Source: Roseibium sp. MMSF_3412
GTDB lineage: Bacteria; Pseudomonadota; Alphaproteobacteria; Rhizobiales; Stappiaceae
Direction: 5' to 3'
NCBI RefSeq assembly: GCF_030733265.1
Contig: NZ_JASHJI010000001.1
Location: 62,001 to 126,000 of the forward strand
DNA length: 64,000 nucleotides
Below the pieces are notes generated by a model. That model was not told where the DNA came from and did no database searches. It worked only from the letters and a program-made list of their open reading frames with translations. Shown here piece after piece: positions 8,784-16,722 of this stretch. Position numbers and translations under genes: made by a program. Within the stretch, counting starts at the first letter, position 1. Every line of letters begins with the position of its first letter.

Positions 8784-10044
8784 CGGTCCGCCTCCAGATC
8801 CTGCACGAAACACCTTCCAGCAGTTCCAGCGTTCCGACCTTGTGGGACTTTGCCGTTTCAGCGGGTGTGAGCGGGCAGACCATGTCCTTGCGGCGGCTGC
8901 CAGCCATGGCGACATTCTCCGGATCGCGGTCGATCAGCATCAGCAGCTCACCGACGATCCGGCGCGCCGGGTCTGAGCCGAAGTGATAAGCGTCGGTAAA
9001 GTTCCCCAGCTCCCGGGTGAAGGGCGTGTCGAAGTCCAGGTCCACGACAGGAGCCAGTGTCGACAGCCGCTCGCGGAACTTGTGATTGGCCGCCGTCAGA
9101 CCGAAATCGGAAATCCGGCGCTGCATCTCGGAGATGGTCGGCGGGATCAGGAAAACGAGGTCAACATCGTTGTCGGCAGACCATGAGGCAATTTCCTCCA
9201 CCATCGCCCACAACTCGTCCGACTGCTTGAAGCGGCGCCAGTCGGCCGCACCGTTTGTGCCGACCTGCTTGGCAAAGAGCTGTGGCAGATCACGCTCTAT
9301 CGTGATTTCGGGCCAGTAACCGGCCCAGCGCCCCAGACCGAAACCGTGACCGTGATAGATCGCCGGAAGCCGGAGCGCGGAGACCGACGAACTCAGGGCG
9401 CATTCGTCGCAAAGAGCAGGATCGAGAAGCGCTTCAACCGACAGTTTTCCGATCGCGTTGAAATCGGCCGCCCTGGCTTCCTGAACGGGCCAGAAGGACA
9501 TGTCTTCAAAGGAACCCGTGAGGGCGGGATAGCGGTCTTCAAGCAGTTGCCATCCGGTTTTGGCCACGAACCAGTTCGTGTAGTAGCCGAAGGGATTGTC
9601 GGCAAGCGCGATCGCCTCCGGCACACGGTTCATGCCGCCCTTGAAGCGCGCATCCATGCTCCTCAATGGCAGGCTCACGATCAGCGTGTCGAGTTCGACC
9701 GTATCACGCAGGTATTTGAACGTATCGTAGATCTCGTAAACAGTCGCGCCGCCATAAGCGAAGTTGTAAACATCGTCACGGCCGAGTTCCTGCCAGTACC
9801 TGTCCTGAAGCGCCCGCGCCCGGCTGTCGCCCAGAATGACGGTCGGTGCCTTGATGCGCGGATACTCGATCATCTTGTAGAGGGGGTAGTGCGCCCTGAC
9901 GCTGGTTTCCTTCTTGTTCAGATCAAGGTCCACCAGCCTGTTGTGATCGAACGCATCGACCACGATATTGAACGCGACCGGTGCCAGCGCGATCATCGCG
10001 GTCATGGCCATGGCAGCGGTGTAGAATTTTGATGTCAGTCTCAT
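8776..10044 (-). CDS. SGNH-fold acetylation protein (AlgJ/AlgX-like)
   Basis: 422 residues with an N-terminal membrane or signal segment (7-28). An SGNH-hydrolase core follows: LGDSRA with nucleophile Ser74, YGGA block II near 97-100, and DAYHFG with Asp351 and His354 as the remaining triad residues. Members of this group (AlgJ, AlgX) accept acetyl from the MBOAT protein and place it on the polysaccharide in the periplasm. The neighbouring AlgI-like gene supports this. A tail of about 60 residues after the triad is not recognised. The ATG at 10044 lies after a 176-nt AT-rich gap, so this gene may begin its own transcript as well as being read through from the synthase genes. Confidence 0.85.
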   Translation of the reverse strand: MRLTSKFYTAAMAMTAMIALAPVAFNIVVDAFDHNRLVDLDLNKKETSVRAHYPLYKMIEYPRIKAPTVILGDSRARALQDRYWQELGRDDVYNFAYGGATVYEIYDTFKYLRDTVELDTLIVSLPLRSMDARFKGGMNRVPEAIALADNPFGYYTNWFVAKTGWQLLEDRYPALTGSFEDMSFWPVQEARAADFNAIGKLSVEALLDPALCDECALSSSVSALRLPAIYHGHGFGLGRWAGYWPEITIERDLPQLFAKQVGTNGAADWRRFKQSDELWAMVEEIASWSADNDVDLVFLIPPTISEMQRRISDFGLTAANHKFRERLSTLAPVVDLDFDTPFTRELGNFTDAYHFGSDPARRIVGELLMLIDRDPENVAMAGSRRKDMVCPLTPAETAKSHKVGTLELLEGVSCRIWRRTDG

Positions 10045-10189
10045 GGCAAAGCCCCTGAAATTGTTTCTGCGCCTTTAGAAACAAGAACCGGGCCAGCGCG
10101 CCGCTACATTTAAATCTTCAATAAAATCATATGCTTGATTTCATTTTCCGATTTTGGGAAGTCGCGCGTAGTTCGATATTGAAAAGGAA

Positions 10190-10210
10190 GGTTTTGCAAA
10201 ATGAAAAACC
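10190..10210. repeat. 21-bp repeat, copy 1
   Basis: A 21-bp sequence beginning GGTTTTGCAAAAT and ending GAAAAACC is present here and, without mismatch, at 13552-13572. It contains the 10-bp palindrome TTTTGCAAAA and 6-bp arms GGTTTT/AAAACC. Here it lies 10 nt beyond the stop of the Alg8-like gene, in the 176-nt gap before the SGNH gene. It could be a transcript-end hairpin with a T-run or a protein-binding site. Confidence 0.6.
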
Positions 10211-10220
10211 GCATCGGCCT

Positions 10221-11822
10221 TCAGGCTGACGCCGTCCAGCCGAGCAGATAGGTGATCATGCCGCTGCTTGGCGGATCGATGAGACCGGCCATCAGGCACA
10301 CGCCGAGGAAGAGCATCGTGACATAAAGAAACGTCAGATAGCTCGCCATCCAGTTCTGCAGCGTTGCGATCAGGCCGTCACCCTCGCCCGCGCGCTGGTC
10401 ACCCCGGTTCGACCAGCGCTGCTTTGACAGCCGGAAGATGCAATAGACCTTCACCGACGCGTTGATGAGCTGGTTGAAATAGAGGATGAACGGATAGCTG
10501 AGATCCACCTTGCGCGCATACTGAAACAGGAACAGCGACAAGAGCATGCGCGTGATGCAGATAAAGACGATGTAGCCGAAGATGTAGTGCGGGTCGTAAA
10601 GGAACGACGTGCAGACGGCCAGAACCGGGCTCACGAGCATGGTCCACATGGAAATCCGCTGGTCGAGCAGGCACCACCAGATGAAAAAGGGCATGCGGTG
10701 CGGACCGAGCGCCAGCGCCCGGGTGCCGTTGCGCAGCATGTTACCCGACCAGCGGCGGAAATTCTGCACCATCCGGTCCATGCCGGATCCTTCGATCACC
10801 TCGACCGTGTAGCCCATGGCATCCGGGACGTAGAGCATGCGGCAGCCGGACTGGAGCATGTAGTACCAGGTGCTCTTGTCGTCCCCAGACAGGAAGCGGA
10901 ACTTGCCCCAGAGCCAGTGCTCCAGGTGATCGGCTTCCAGCAGGCGGATGAACTTCAGCTTGACCAGGTGGTTGGCACGAAACACGGACATGCGGCCCGT
11001 CAGGGTCAGAACCCGGCCGGAAAGGGAATGGGACTGCATCGCAAGGCGCCTCTGGGCGAAGCGCATGGTCAGCCAGTTGGCGACCCATCTGGGTCCGATG
11101 CAGAGCACTTCCTCGTCAGTCGTGCAGGCCTGCAGGTCGGGATAGAGCTTGAACAGCGGCAGGCAGGCACCGACTGCGTTGGGGGCAAGGATGAAGTCAC
11201 CGTCCATGAAGATGATGAGATCATCGGCCTCGACATTGCCGCGGCTCATCGCGCGCAGGACGAGACCGATGGCAAGCCGCTTGCCCGGCTGGTTCTGCCG
11301 CACGACATGAAGCGTGACATCCAGATCAGACCATTCACGAACGAGCAGATTGGAAATCAGCTCCTCGTCATAGCGGTCGCCGGAGCCGAGCCAGATCGTG
11401 CCCGGAACGCCCGCATCCCTGATCTCACGGCAGATCGAGCGAATGACTTTTTCTGTGATGTCGCGATGCTCCTTGTAGGTCGTCATCATGAAATGCAGAT
11501 GCCGCGGACGCCAGCCATCATCCCAGACCTTCTTGCCCGCATCGCGCATGGAGGGATAAACGAACTTGCCGTAGATCCACGCCCTGACGGCATGGGTGAA
11601 CCACCAGCCGTAGCGCCAGATGCCCAGGAGGCCGATGACGAACGTGATCTCTTTCGTGGACGGGCTGAAAAACACGTTTTCGAAGATCGTGACACCGATG
11701 AAGCAGCAACCGAAATAGAGCATGATCTGAAACAGCGCCCAGGGTGTCCATTTCGCCCAGCCCTTCGGCTGGTGCATGATCTCGTCCACCTTGTAGGGGA
11801 GTGATGATCTGTCTTGTGCCAT
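10221..11822 (-). CDS. alg8: Alg8-like processive family 2 glycosyltransferase
   Basis: 533 residues. N-terminal TM helices (about 28-50, 58-80), a cytoplasmic GT-A domain and C-terminal TM helices. GT2 polymerase signatures are in place: Asp-Gly-Asp at 207-209 for UDP/GDP-sugar and metal binding, TTDEE at 234-238, catalytic GDD at 313-315 and the processivity motif QNFRRW at 353-358. Length and layout match Alg8, which polymerises GDP-mannuronate. The true sugar donor here is not provable from sequence. ATG 11822 overlaps the stop of the PilZ/HlyD gene (TGATG); a GTG one codon earlier is also possible. The pairing with an Alg44-like protein implies activation by cyclic di-GMP. Confidence 0.88.
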   Translation of the reverse strand: MAQDRSSLPYKVDEIMHQPKGWAKWTPWALFQIMLYFGCCFIGVTIFENVFFSPSTKEITFVIGLLGIWRYGWWFTHAVRAWIYGKFVYPSMRDAGKKVWDDGWRPRHLHFMMTTYKEHRDITEKVIRSICREIRDAGVPGTIWLGSGDRYDEELISNLLVREWSDLDVTLHVVRQNQPGKRLAIGLVLRAMSRGNVEADDLIIFMDGDFILAPNAVGACLPLFKLYPDLQACTTDEEVLCIGPRWVANWLTMRFAQRRLAMQSHSLSGRVLTLTGRMSVFRANHLVKLKFIRLLEADHLEHWLWGKFRFLSGDDKSTWYYMLQSGCRMLYVPDAMGYTVEVIEGSGMDRMVQNFRRWSGNMLRNGTRALALGPHRMPFFIWWCLLDQRISMWTMLVSPVLAVCTSFLYDPHYIFGYIVFICITRMLLSLFLFQYARKVDLSYPFILYFNQLINASVKVYCIFRLSKQRWSNRGDQRAGEGDGLIATLQNWMASYLTFLYVTMLFLGVCLMAGLIDPPSSGMITYLLGWTASA

Positions 11823-13450
11823 CACAGTCCACTCACCAGTTGCTGGGCAGTCCGGAAGACGATGTTGTTCCGGTGGCGCTCGAAATAAACCGTGATGGGT
11901 GTGCCACTGGCTGGAAAAGCATCTTCTACCGGGATCAGAGTGACCTTTGCGGAACGCGCATCCGGTGCCCTGAACCGGAAGGTTTCGGAGACTTCATCGA
12001 CAAACCCGTCCGTCCGGTCGATGTGGTCGACCGTACCCGTCACCCAACGGTTTTCGGAAGGAACAAAAATGTTTGCGGTCGTTCCCAGGCGAATGTGCTG
12101 CACCTCGTCCTGGGTGAGATAGGCGCTGACCGATTCCGATCCCGACTTTTCAAGAACCAGAAGCGGTTCGCCCTGCTTGGCCGCGGTCCCCTCCAGGATA
12201 TCTTTCTCCTTGATGAGACCTGAAAAGGGAGCTGCGACCTTGAGCCTGGCTTCCTTTGCCATCAGGTCTGTAACCATGGAAGCCTGGAACGTTTCCTGGG
12301 ACTTCAGCCGGGCAACCCTTGCCTTCATCTCCGCAAGACGTCCGGCAAAGGCATTGCCGGTAAAGAGCCGGACACTGTCGCCGCCGGCAATCAGCTCTTC
12401 AAGTTCCTGAATGTGGATCTGCTTGCGTTCAAGGTCGGAGATCACCGACTTGAGTTCCAGTTCCGCCGCCTCGACATCATCGGCAAGTGCAAGGCCCTTC
12501 GTGGCCAGGGAGCGCATGCGCTCTACCTTGAGAAGCGCGTTCTCTTTTGCAAGCTCCAGCCCTTCGACCTGCGACCCGGCCTGGCGTACATTGTTGCGTG
12601 CAACAAGCGCGTAACCCTCGGCCTTCCGGTTCTCCTCGGCAAGCAGGGCCTCCGTCTCGGCCAGCTCGGCCCGGGTTGAAGCGAGCGCAGTCTGGGCGCG
12701 GCGCAAAGCCTCTTCGTGCCGCCCGTCTTCCATGACGAGCAGAACCTGTCCGGCGGCGACGATGTCACCAATGCCGTGCTGCACGTTCAGGACCCGGCCG
12801 TTCGCCGGTGCCGTGATGGCCTGCCGCTCCGATGTCACGACCGCCGACGTCACTTCGAGGCGGAACAGGGTCGCGAATACATAAAGACCGACATAGCCGA
12901 AAACCACCGCGCCGAGAGCGAAATAGAACAGGGTCATGACGATCTGCTTGACGGGCCAGCGGCGGACCGGCATGGCCTCGGCAGGATTGGGATCGGGTTT
13001 TGTCGGAACCGGGGTGACCGGCGTGTCGATGCGTACAATCGTGTCGGCGACATCCGTCATCTTGCCGCGCACGAGGTCTTCGACGAAATGCTGCATCAGA
13101 GCGGTTTCACGCTCACCGAGCTGCACGAACTGGTAGGCGACCTCGCCCTTTTCCGCGTCGAGGCGAACGACTTCCGCTTCCGCTTTCAGCGTGATGTTGA
13201 AGCCCTGGAACGGGAGGGTGCACAGCAATTCGTGACTGGTGCCCACGTCCGGAAGATCACGAAAGGCACCGGCGATCCGGCAGCCGCCAAGACCCCAATC
13301 GACAGCGTCGAAAGACTGCTCTCCCACGGCAACGCGCATCGGCGCCGTTACCCGGTAGTGCAGCCTCTGGCTGGGTCTTTCGTGAATGATTTCCAATTTC
13401 TGCTTCCCGTTGTTGCGTCGACAGCAGTTCTTTTGCAACTGGGATGCCAA
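11822..13450 (-). CDS. alg44: Alg44-like PilZ/HlyD membrane-fusion protein (c-di-GMP-responsive polymerase partner)
   Basis: Up to 542 residues. An N-terminal PilZ domain has RxxxR at Arg25-Arg29 and the second c-di-GMP motif as DWGLGG at 51-56. One TM helix follows (169-196), then a periplasmic HlyD-like domain: barrel-sandwich halves around 220-260 and 405-440 flanking a coiled coil (260-390). This is the Alg44 architecture, in which c-di-GMP binding switches on the Alg8 polymerase. The motif deviates from the usual D/NxSxxG by having Gly in place of Ser. The start is uncertain: the frame opens with TTG 13450 without a good RBS, and another TTG just before EIIHERPSQR is possible. The stop overlaps the alg8-like start, indicating translational coupling. 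Confidence 0.87.
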   Translation of the reverse strand: MASQLQKNCCRRNNGKQKLEIIHERPSQRLHYRVTAPMRVAVGEQSFDAVDWGLGGCRIAGAFRDLPDVGTSHELLCTLPFQGFNITLKAEAEVVRLDAEKGEVAYQFVQLGERETALMQHFVEDLVRGKMTDVADTIVRIDTPVTPVPTKPDPNPAEAMPVRRWPVKQIVMTLFYFALGAVVFGYVGLYVFATLFRLEVTSAVVTSERQAITAPANGRVLNVQHGIGDIVAAGQVLLVMEDGRHEEALRRAQTALASTRAELAETEALLAEENRKAEGYALVARNNVRQAGSQVEGLELAKENALLKVERMRSLATKGLALADDVEAAELELKSVISDLERKQIHIQELEELIAGGDSVRLFTGNAFAGRLAEMKARVARLKSQETFQASMVTDLMAKEARLKVAAPFSGLIKEKDILEGTAAKQGEPLLVLEKSGSESVSAYLTQDEVQHIRLGTTANIFVPSENRWVTGTVDHIDRTDGFVDEVSETFRFRAPDARSAKVTLIPVEDAFPASGTPITVYFERHRNNIVFRTAQQLVSGL

Positions 13451-13551
13451 CGGCGCAGCGTGGTTAACGTTCCTACAGGCGCACTGCCACCTTCAAATAA
13501 TCCTTTGATTTTTCATATCTTTTCAATTTTCACCCGCAAGCGCCGTTTATC

Positions 13552-13572
13552 GGTTTTGCAAAATGAAAAACC
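13552..13572. repeat. 21-bp repeat, copy 2
   Basis: Exact copy of the 21-bp sequence at 10190-10210, in the 241-nt gap between the RTX gene and the Alg44-like gene. It overlaps the T-run of the terminator downstream of the RTX gene. A third partial match (CATTTTGCAAAG) lies at about 13604 in the opposite orientation. Confidence 0.6.
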
Positions 13573-13600
13573 CCCGATGGCCTGTGCGGCCCGGGGGTCT
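13562..13600 (-). terminator. Rho-independent terminator of the RTX gene
   Basis: Arms ACCCCCG (13570-13576) and CGGGGGT (13592-13598) pair perfectly, with an inner GGCC/GGCC stem. Read leftward the hairpin is followed by TTTTT. It lies about 95 nt beyond the RTX stop codon and should separate RTX expression from the polysaccharide operon. Confidence 0.8.
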
Positions 13601-13691
13601 TCCCATTTTGCAAAGTTTTCAGTGCTTGTCAGAATCGGAAAGAGGCCGCGAAACGAGTTCCGCAGCCTGTTGGTTTTTCAAGATTCACTCC

Positions 13692-15698
13692 TCAGAAGAC
13701 GAAGCAGTCATTGTCATAGAGGAACTGCAGCGACTGCTCGCCGACACCGCTCAATGTGCAGATGTCGTTGTAACTGCCGTTGCCCGATAGATCGACGGAC
13801 AGCAGCGTGTCACCGTCCGACCCTGTCGCCTGGAGCTTGCCCAGGAAGGTCTGGTCATCATCGCTTCCGGCAAGGTGGCTGAAGTCCAGGAGATCCGTGC
13901 CGATAACGAAATCGGTGATGAGATCCAGGCCACTCAGGTCGTAGCTGCGGAAGATAAACGTGTCGATGCCGGTGCCACCGGTCAGCGTGTCGCTGCCGCC
14001 AAGGCTCCGGATCTCGTCATCGCCCGCACCGCCGTCAATCACGTTGACGCCGGACGTCCCTTTCAGGATGTCGTCCCCGGAGCCGGACTTGATGTTGTCG
14101 ATGAAGTGGAGCGTATCCGTTCCGATTTCCAGGCCGTGTGCCTTCTTGTTGTGAAGCAGGATCGACAGATCGACGCCAAAGGCGGAGTAGTCGACGGTGT
14201 CGTTGCCCTGACCACCATGCATGTAGTCGTTTCCGGCATCTCCGTAGAACGTGTCATCGTCGTGACCGCCGTAGAGCTTGTCGTTGTTGTGGCCACCGCG
14301 CAGTTCATCATTGCCGGCACCCCCCTTGAGGATGTCGTCGCCGTAACCGCCCTGCATGATGTCGTCGCCGGAACCGCCGATGAGCGTGTCAACGCCGTTG
14401 CCGCCATCCATGGTGTCGTTACCGATGCCGCCGTTCATTGCGTCGTCGCCGTAGCCGCCCTGCATGGCATCATCGCCGGAACCGCCGTTGAGCGTGTCAT
14501 TCTCATTGCCGCCGTCCAGCGTGTCGTTGCCGGAGCCGCCATTGAGCGTGTCGTTTCCGGATTCGCCATAAAGCGTATCGTCACCGTTGTTGCCGTTCAG
14601 CTCGTCGTTCTGCTGGCCGCCATAGAGACTATCGTTGCCGGAATTGCCATAGAGCTTGTCCTCGCCCGATCCTCCATAAAGGTTGTCGTCTCCGCTGCCG
14701 CCATGCAGGTCGTCATCGCCGTTGTTTCCGTAAAGCCAATCGTCGCCGGACCGGCCATGGAGTTCATCGGCACCCGTTCCACCATGCAGGTGGTCGTTGT
14801 CGGACCGCTCTACGACGACCGGCGTGTCGCCACCATTGCCGGGATCGGGATCGGTTCCGCCAGTGTCCTGATTGTAATGCGCGTTCAGGAGCAAGGCATT
14901 GGCAAGACCGATATCGACCGTGAAGACACTGTCGTCAAAGTCGCGGTCGCCACCGTTGAAAAGATCCTCAAAACCGAGGGTGAGCGTGCCAGCATCGGTC
15001 TTCAGGACACCGGTCGTATGCAGGATGTTGTCCGGGTTCAGGTTAACCGTGTCGCCATAAGCGGACGTGTGGTAGGGGTCATACTGGATGAGCGTCTTCG
15101 TGCCGTCGGGGGCAATGTGATAAAGGCGCGGGCTGTCGCTGTTAAGCGTTGCCTGGCTTCCATCGGAGTTCTGGAACTCCAGCGTGCCGTTCTCCATGTC
15201 GAGATGCGAATATCCGCCATTGCGGCTGTAACCGTTGGAAACGATGAAGAAGGCGATACGGTCACCGGAACTCACATCGAGGAATTCGCGGGACTGACCG
15301 GCAACAAGATCACCACCGCTGCCTTGCAGTGAGGCGTTCGGCCAGATGAACTCGACGTCCTGGATCGTGCCGTCTTCGGCGATCTTGTAATAGCCGAACG
15401 TGTTGCGGTATCCGGCGGTCTCGCCTTCGAAAACAACGGAAACGGGATAGTCATCGGCGATCTCGACCGACGTTACCTGCACGAGGCTCGGACCGCCCGA
15501 GCCATAGAGAATGTCGTTGCCGTTGTCGCCGTATAGCGTGTCGTCTCCGGTTCCACCCCAGATTTCGTCATTGCCGTTCTTGCCGGTAAGGAGATCGTCG
15601 CCGAAACGTCCGGACATTACGTCGGAGTGTTTCGAGCCATTCAAAACATCATCTTCATTGGTCCCGATGACGGGACGTGTTGCGGGTAAGCTAGGCAT
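13692..15698 (-). CDS. RTX-type calcium-binding protein with DUF4114 domain
   Basis: 668 residues, no signal peptide, strongly acidic. Order: six nonapeptide RTX units (12-70); a beta-rich domain with FEDLFNGGDRDFDD, characteristic of DUF4114 (about 75-280); 23 contiguous nonapeptides of GGxGxDxLx type; a third partial RTX block; and a C-terminal hydrophobic tail ending FLYDNDCFVF, typical of type I secretion substrates. It should be exported by a TolC/ABC system and fold on binding external calcium, probably as a surface or matrix protein. No secretion genes are in the window. ATG 15698 is preceded by AAGGAG. Being next to an exopolysaccharide locus suggests a biofilm-matrix role, which is inference. 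Confidence 0.9.
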   Translation of the reverse strand: MPSLPATRPVIGTNEDDVLNGSKHSDVMSGRFGDDLLTGKNGNDEIWGGTGDDTLYGDNGNDILYGSGGPSLVQVTSVEIADDYPVSVVFEGETAGYRNTFGYYKIAEDGTIQDVEFIWPNASLQGSGGDLVAGQSREFLDVSSGDRIAFFIVSNGYSRNGGYSHLDMENGTLEFQNSDGSQATLNSDSPRLYHIAPDGTKTLIQYDPYHTSAYGDTVNLNPDNILHTTGVLKTDAGTLTLGFEDLFNGGDRDFDDSVFTVDIGLANALLLNAHYNQDTGGTDPDPGNGGDTPVVVERSDNDHLHGGTGADELHGRSGDDWLYGNNGDDDLHGGSGDDNLYGGSGEDKLYGNSGNDSLYGGQQNDELNGNNGDDTLYGESGNDTLNGGSGNDTLDGGNENDTLNGGSGDDAMQGGYGDDAMNGGIGNDTMDGGNGVDTLIGGSGDDIMQGGYGDDILKGGAGNDELRGGHNNDKLYGGHDDDTFYGDAGNDYMHGGQGNDTVDYSAFGVDLSILLHNKKAHGLEIGTDTLHFIDNIKSGSGDDILKGTSGVNVIDGGAGDDEIRSLGGSDTLTGGTGIDTFIFRSYDLSGLDLITDFVIGTDLLDFSHLAGSDDDQTFLGKLQATGSDGDTLLSVDLSGNGSYNDICTLSGVGEQSLQFLYDNDCFVF
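14184..14804 (-). repeat. 23 tandem RTX nonapeptide repeats (27-bp units)
   Basis: Twenty-three consecutive 9-residue units starting SDNDHLHGG and ending near QGNDTVDYS, with no insertions, inside the RTX gene. The DNA units are 27 bp and diverged. Each pair of turns forms a calcium-binding beta-roll. Confidence 0.9.
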
Positions 15699-15918
15699 GT
15701 TACTGCACTCCTTCTGATAACGCGCAGACGCGCAATTTCAGCCGGAGCTGTGCAGTTAAGGGGCCATTAACCAGCTAACTTTTCCAAAGATTTTTCTCTT
15801 ATTTTTCAAAAAGTTACACATTTACCATTTTTCAGTCGAGTTTGCTGCTTCCGAAAAAACAACAGCGTATTTCAGTTCTGCAAACAAAGATTTCCGTTCT
15901 GCGAAAGCCGTGCGGACC

Positions 15919-15940
15919 GCAAAACCGTTGTGCCAACGGC
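15919..15940 (-). terminator. Probable terminator of the 19-gene catabolic operon
   Basis: Read leftward, CCGTTG-GCA-CAACGG forms a perfect 6-bp hairpin followed by TTTT. It lies about 50 nt past the stop of the SDR gene, the last gene of the operon. The remaining 290-nt gap (15699-15989) also holds an AT-rich stretch (15776-15830), a likely promoter region for the RTX gene. Confidence 0.6.
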
Positions 15941-15989
15941 CTTCGCAAGAGGAGTTTGAAGCGACGGTCGCGGCGTACAGCCGGGCAGC

Positions 15990-16712
15990 TCAATAAGTCG
16001 CGCGGCCACCGGACAGGTCGAAGACCGCCCCGGTTGTAAAACTGTTTTCGGAGCTGCACAGCCAGGCGATCATATCTGCGGCCTCGGACACTTCGAGAAA
16101 GCGGTTTCTCGGGATCTTCGACAGCATGTAGTCGATGTGCTCCTGGCTCATCTGATCGAAAATGCGCGTGCGCGCGGCGGCGGGCGTTACCGCGTTGATG
16201 GCGATGTCGTAGCCCGCACATTCCTTGCCGGCGCTCTTGGCGAGCGCCATGACGGCGGCTTTCGAGGCACTGTAGGCCGAGGCGTTCGGATTGCCCTCCT
16301 TGCCGGCGACGGAGGCGATCAGGACGACACGGCCGAAATTGTCATTCTTCATATCAGGCAGAACCGCCTTGAGTACATGGAACGACCCGTTTGCGTTGAT
16401 GTCCATGATCCGCGCCCAGTCGGCGACCGGATAGTCCTCGACAGGCATGTTCGGTCCGGCAATCCCTGCCGAATTCACGACAATGGAAGCACTGCCGACA
16501 AGCGACCTGGTGCGCTCATAGGCTTCGGAGACCGCGTTCCAGTCGGAGAGATCAACCTTGATGGCCGTTGCATCGAGCTCCGCTGCCGCTGACCCAAGAA
16601 CTTCCTCGTCCATATCCCAAAGAACAAGACGCGCTCCGTCGGACTTCAGTTTCTTCGCACAGGCATAGCCGATGCCCTGCGCACCTCCGGTGACGATCGC
16701 GATCCTGCTCAT
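15990..16712 (-). CDS. Short-chain dehydrogenase/reductase
   Basis: 240 residues, the full length of a classical SDR. The N-terminal nucleotide-binding motif is TGGAQGIG (8-15). NSAG, the active-site Ser in LIASVAG, and YSASK supplying Tyr and Lys are all present, so the enzyme should be active. An acidic residue after the second strand (LWDMDEE) suggests a preference for NAD(H). It is the last gene of the long operon, 10 nt after the SMP-30/isochorismatase fusion, and probably oxidises or reduces a hydroxyl/keto intermediate of the pathway. The substrate is unknown. Confidence 0.88.
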   Translation of the reverse strand: MSRIAIVTGGAQGIGYACAKKLKSDGARLVLWDMDEEVLGSAAAELDATAIKVDLSDWNAVSEAYERTRSLVGSASIVVNSAGIAGPNMPVEDYPVADWARIMDINANGSFHVLKAVLPDMKNDNFGRVVLIASVAGKEGNPNASAYSASKAAVMALAKSAGKECAGYDIAINAVTPAAARTRIFDQMSQEHIDYMLSKIPRNRFLEVSEAADMIAWLCSSENSFTTGAVFDLSGGRATY

Positions 16713-16722
16713 TCAATGGCTC

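Noticed and set aside
13875..15332. Long rightward open frame opposite the RTX gene
   Set aside because: It is the complement of GC-rich RTX repeats (Val/Ala-rich), with no domain match.
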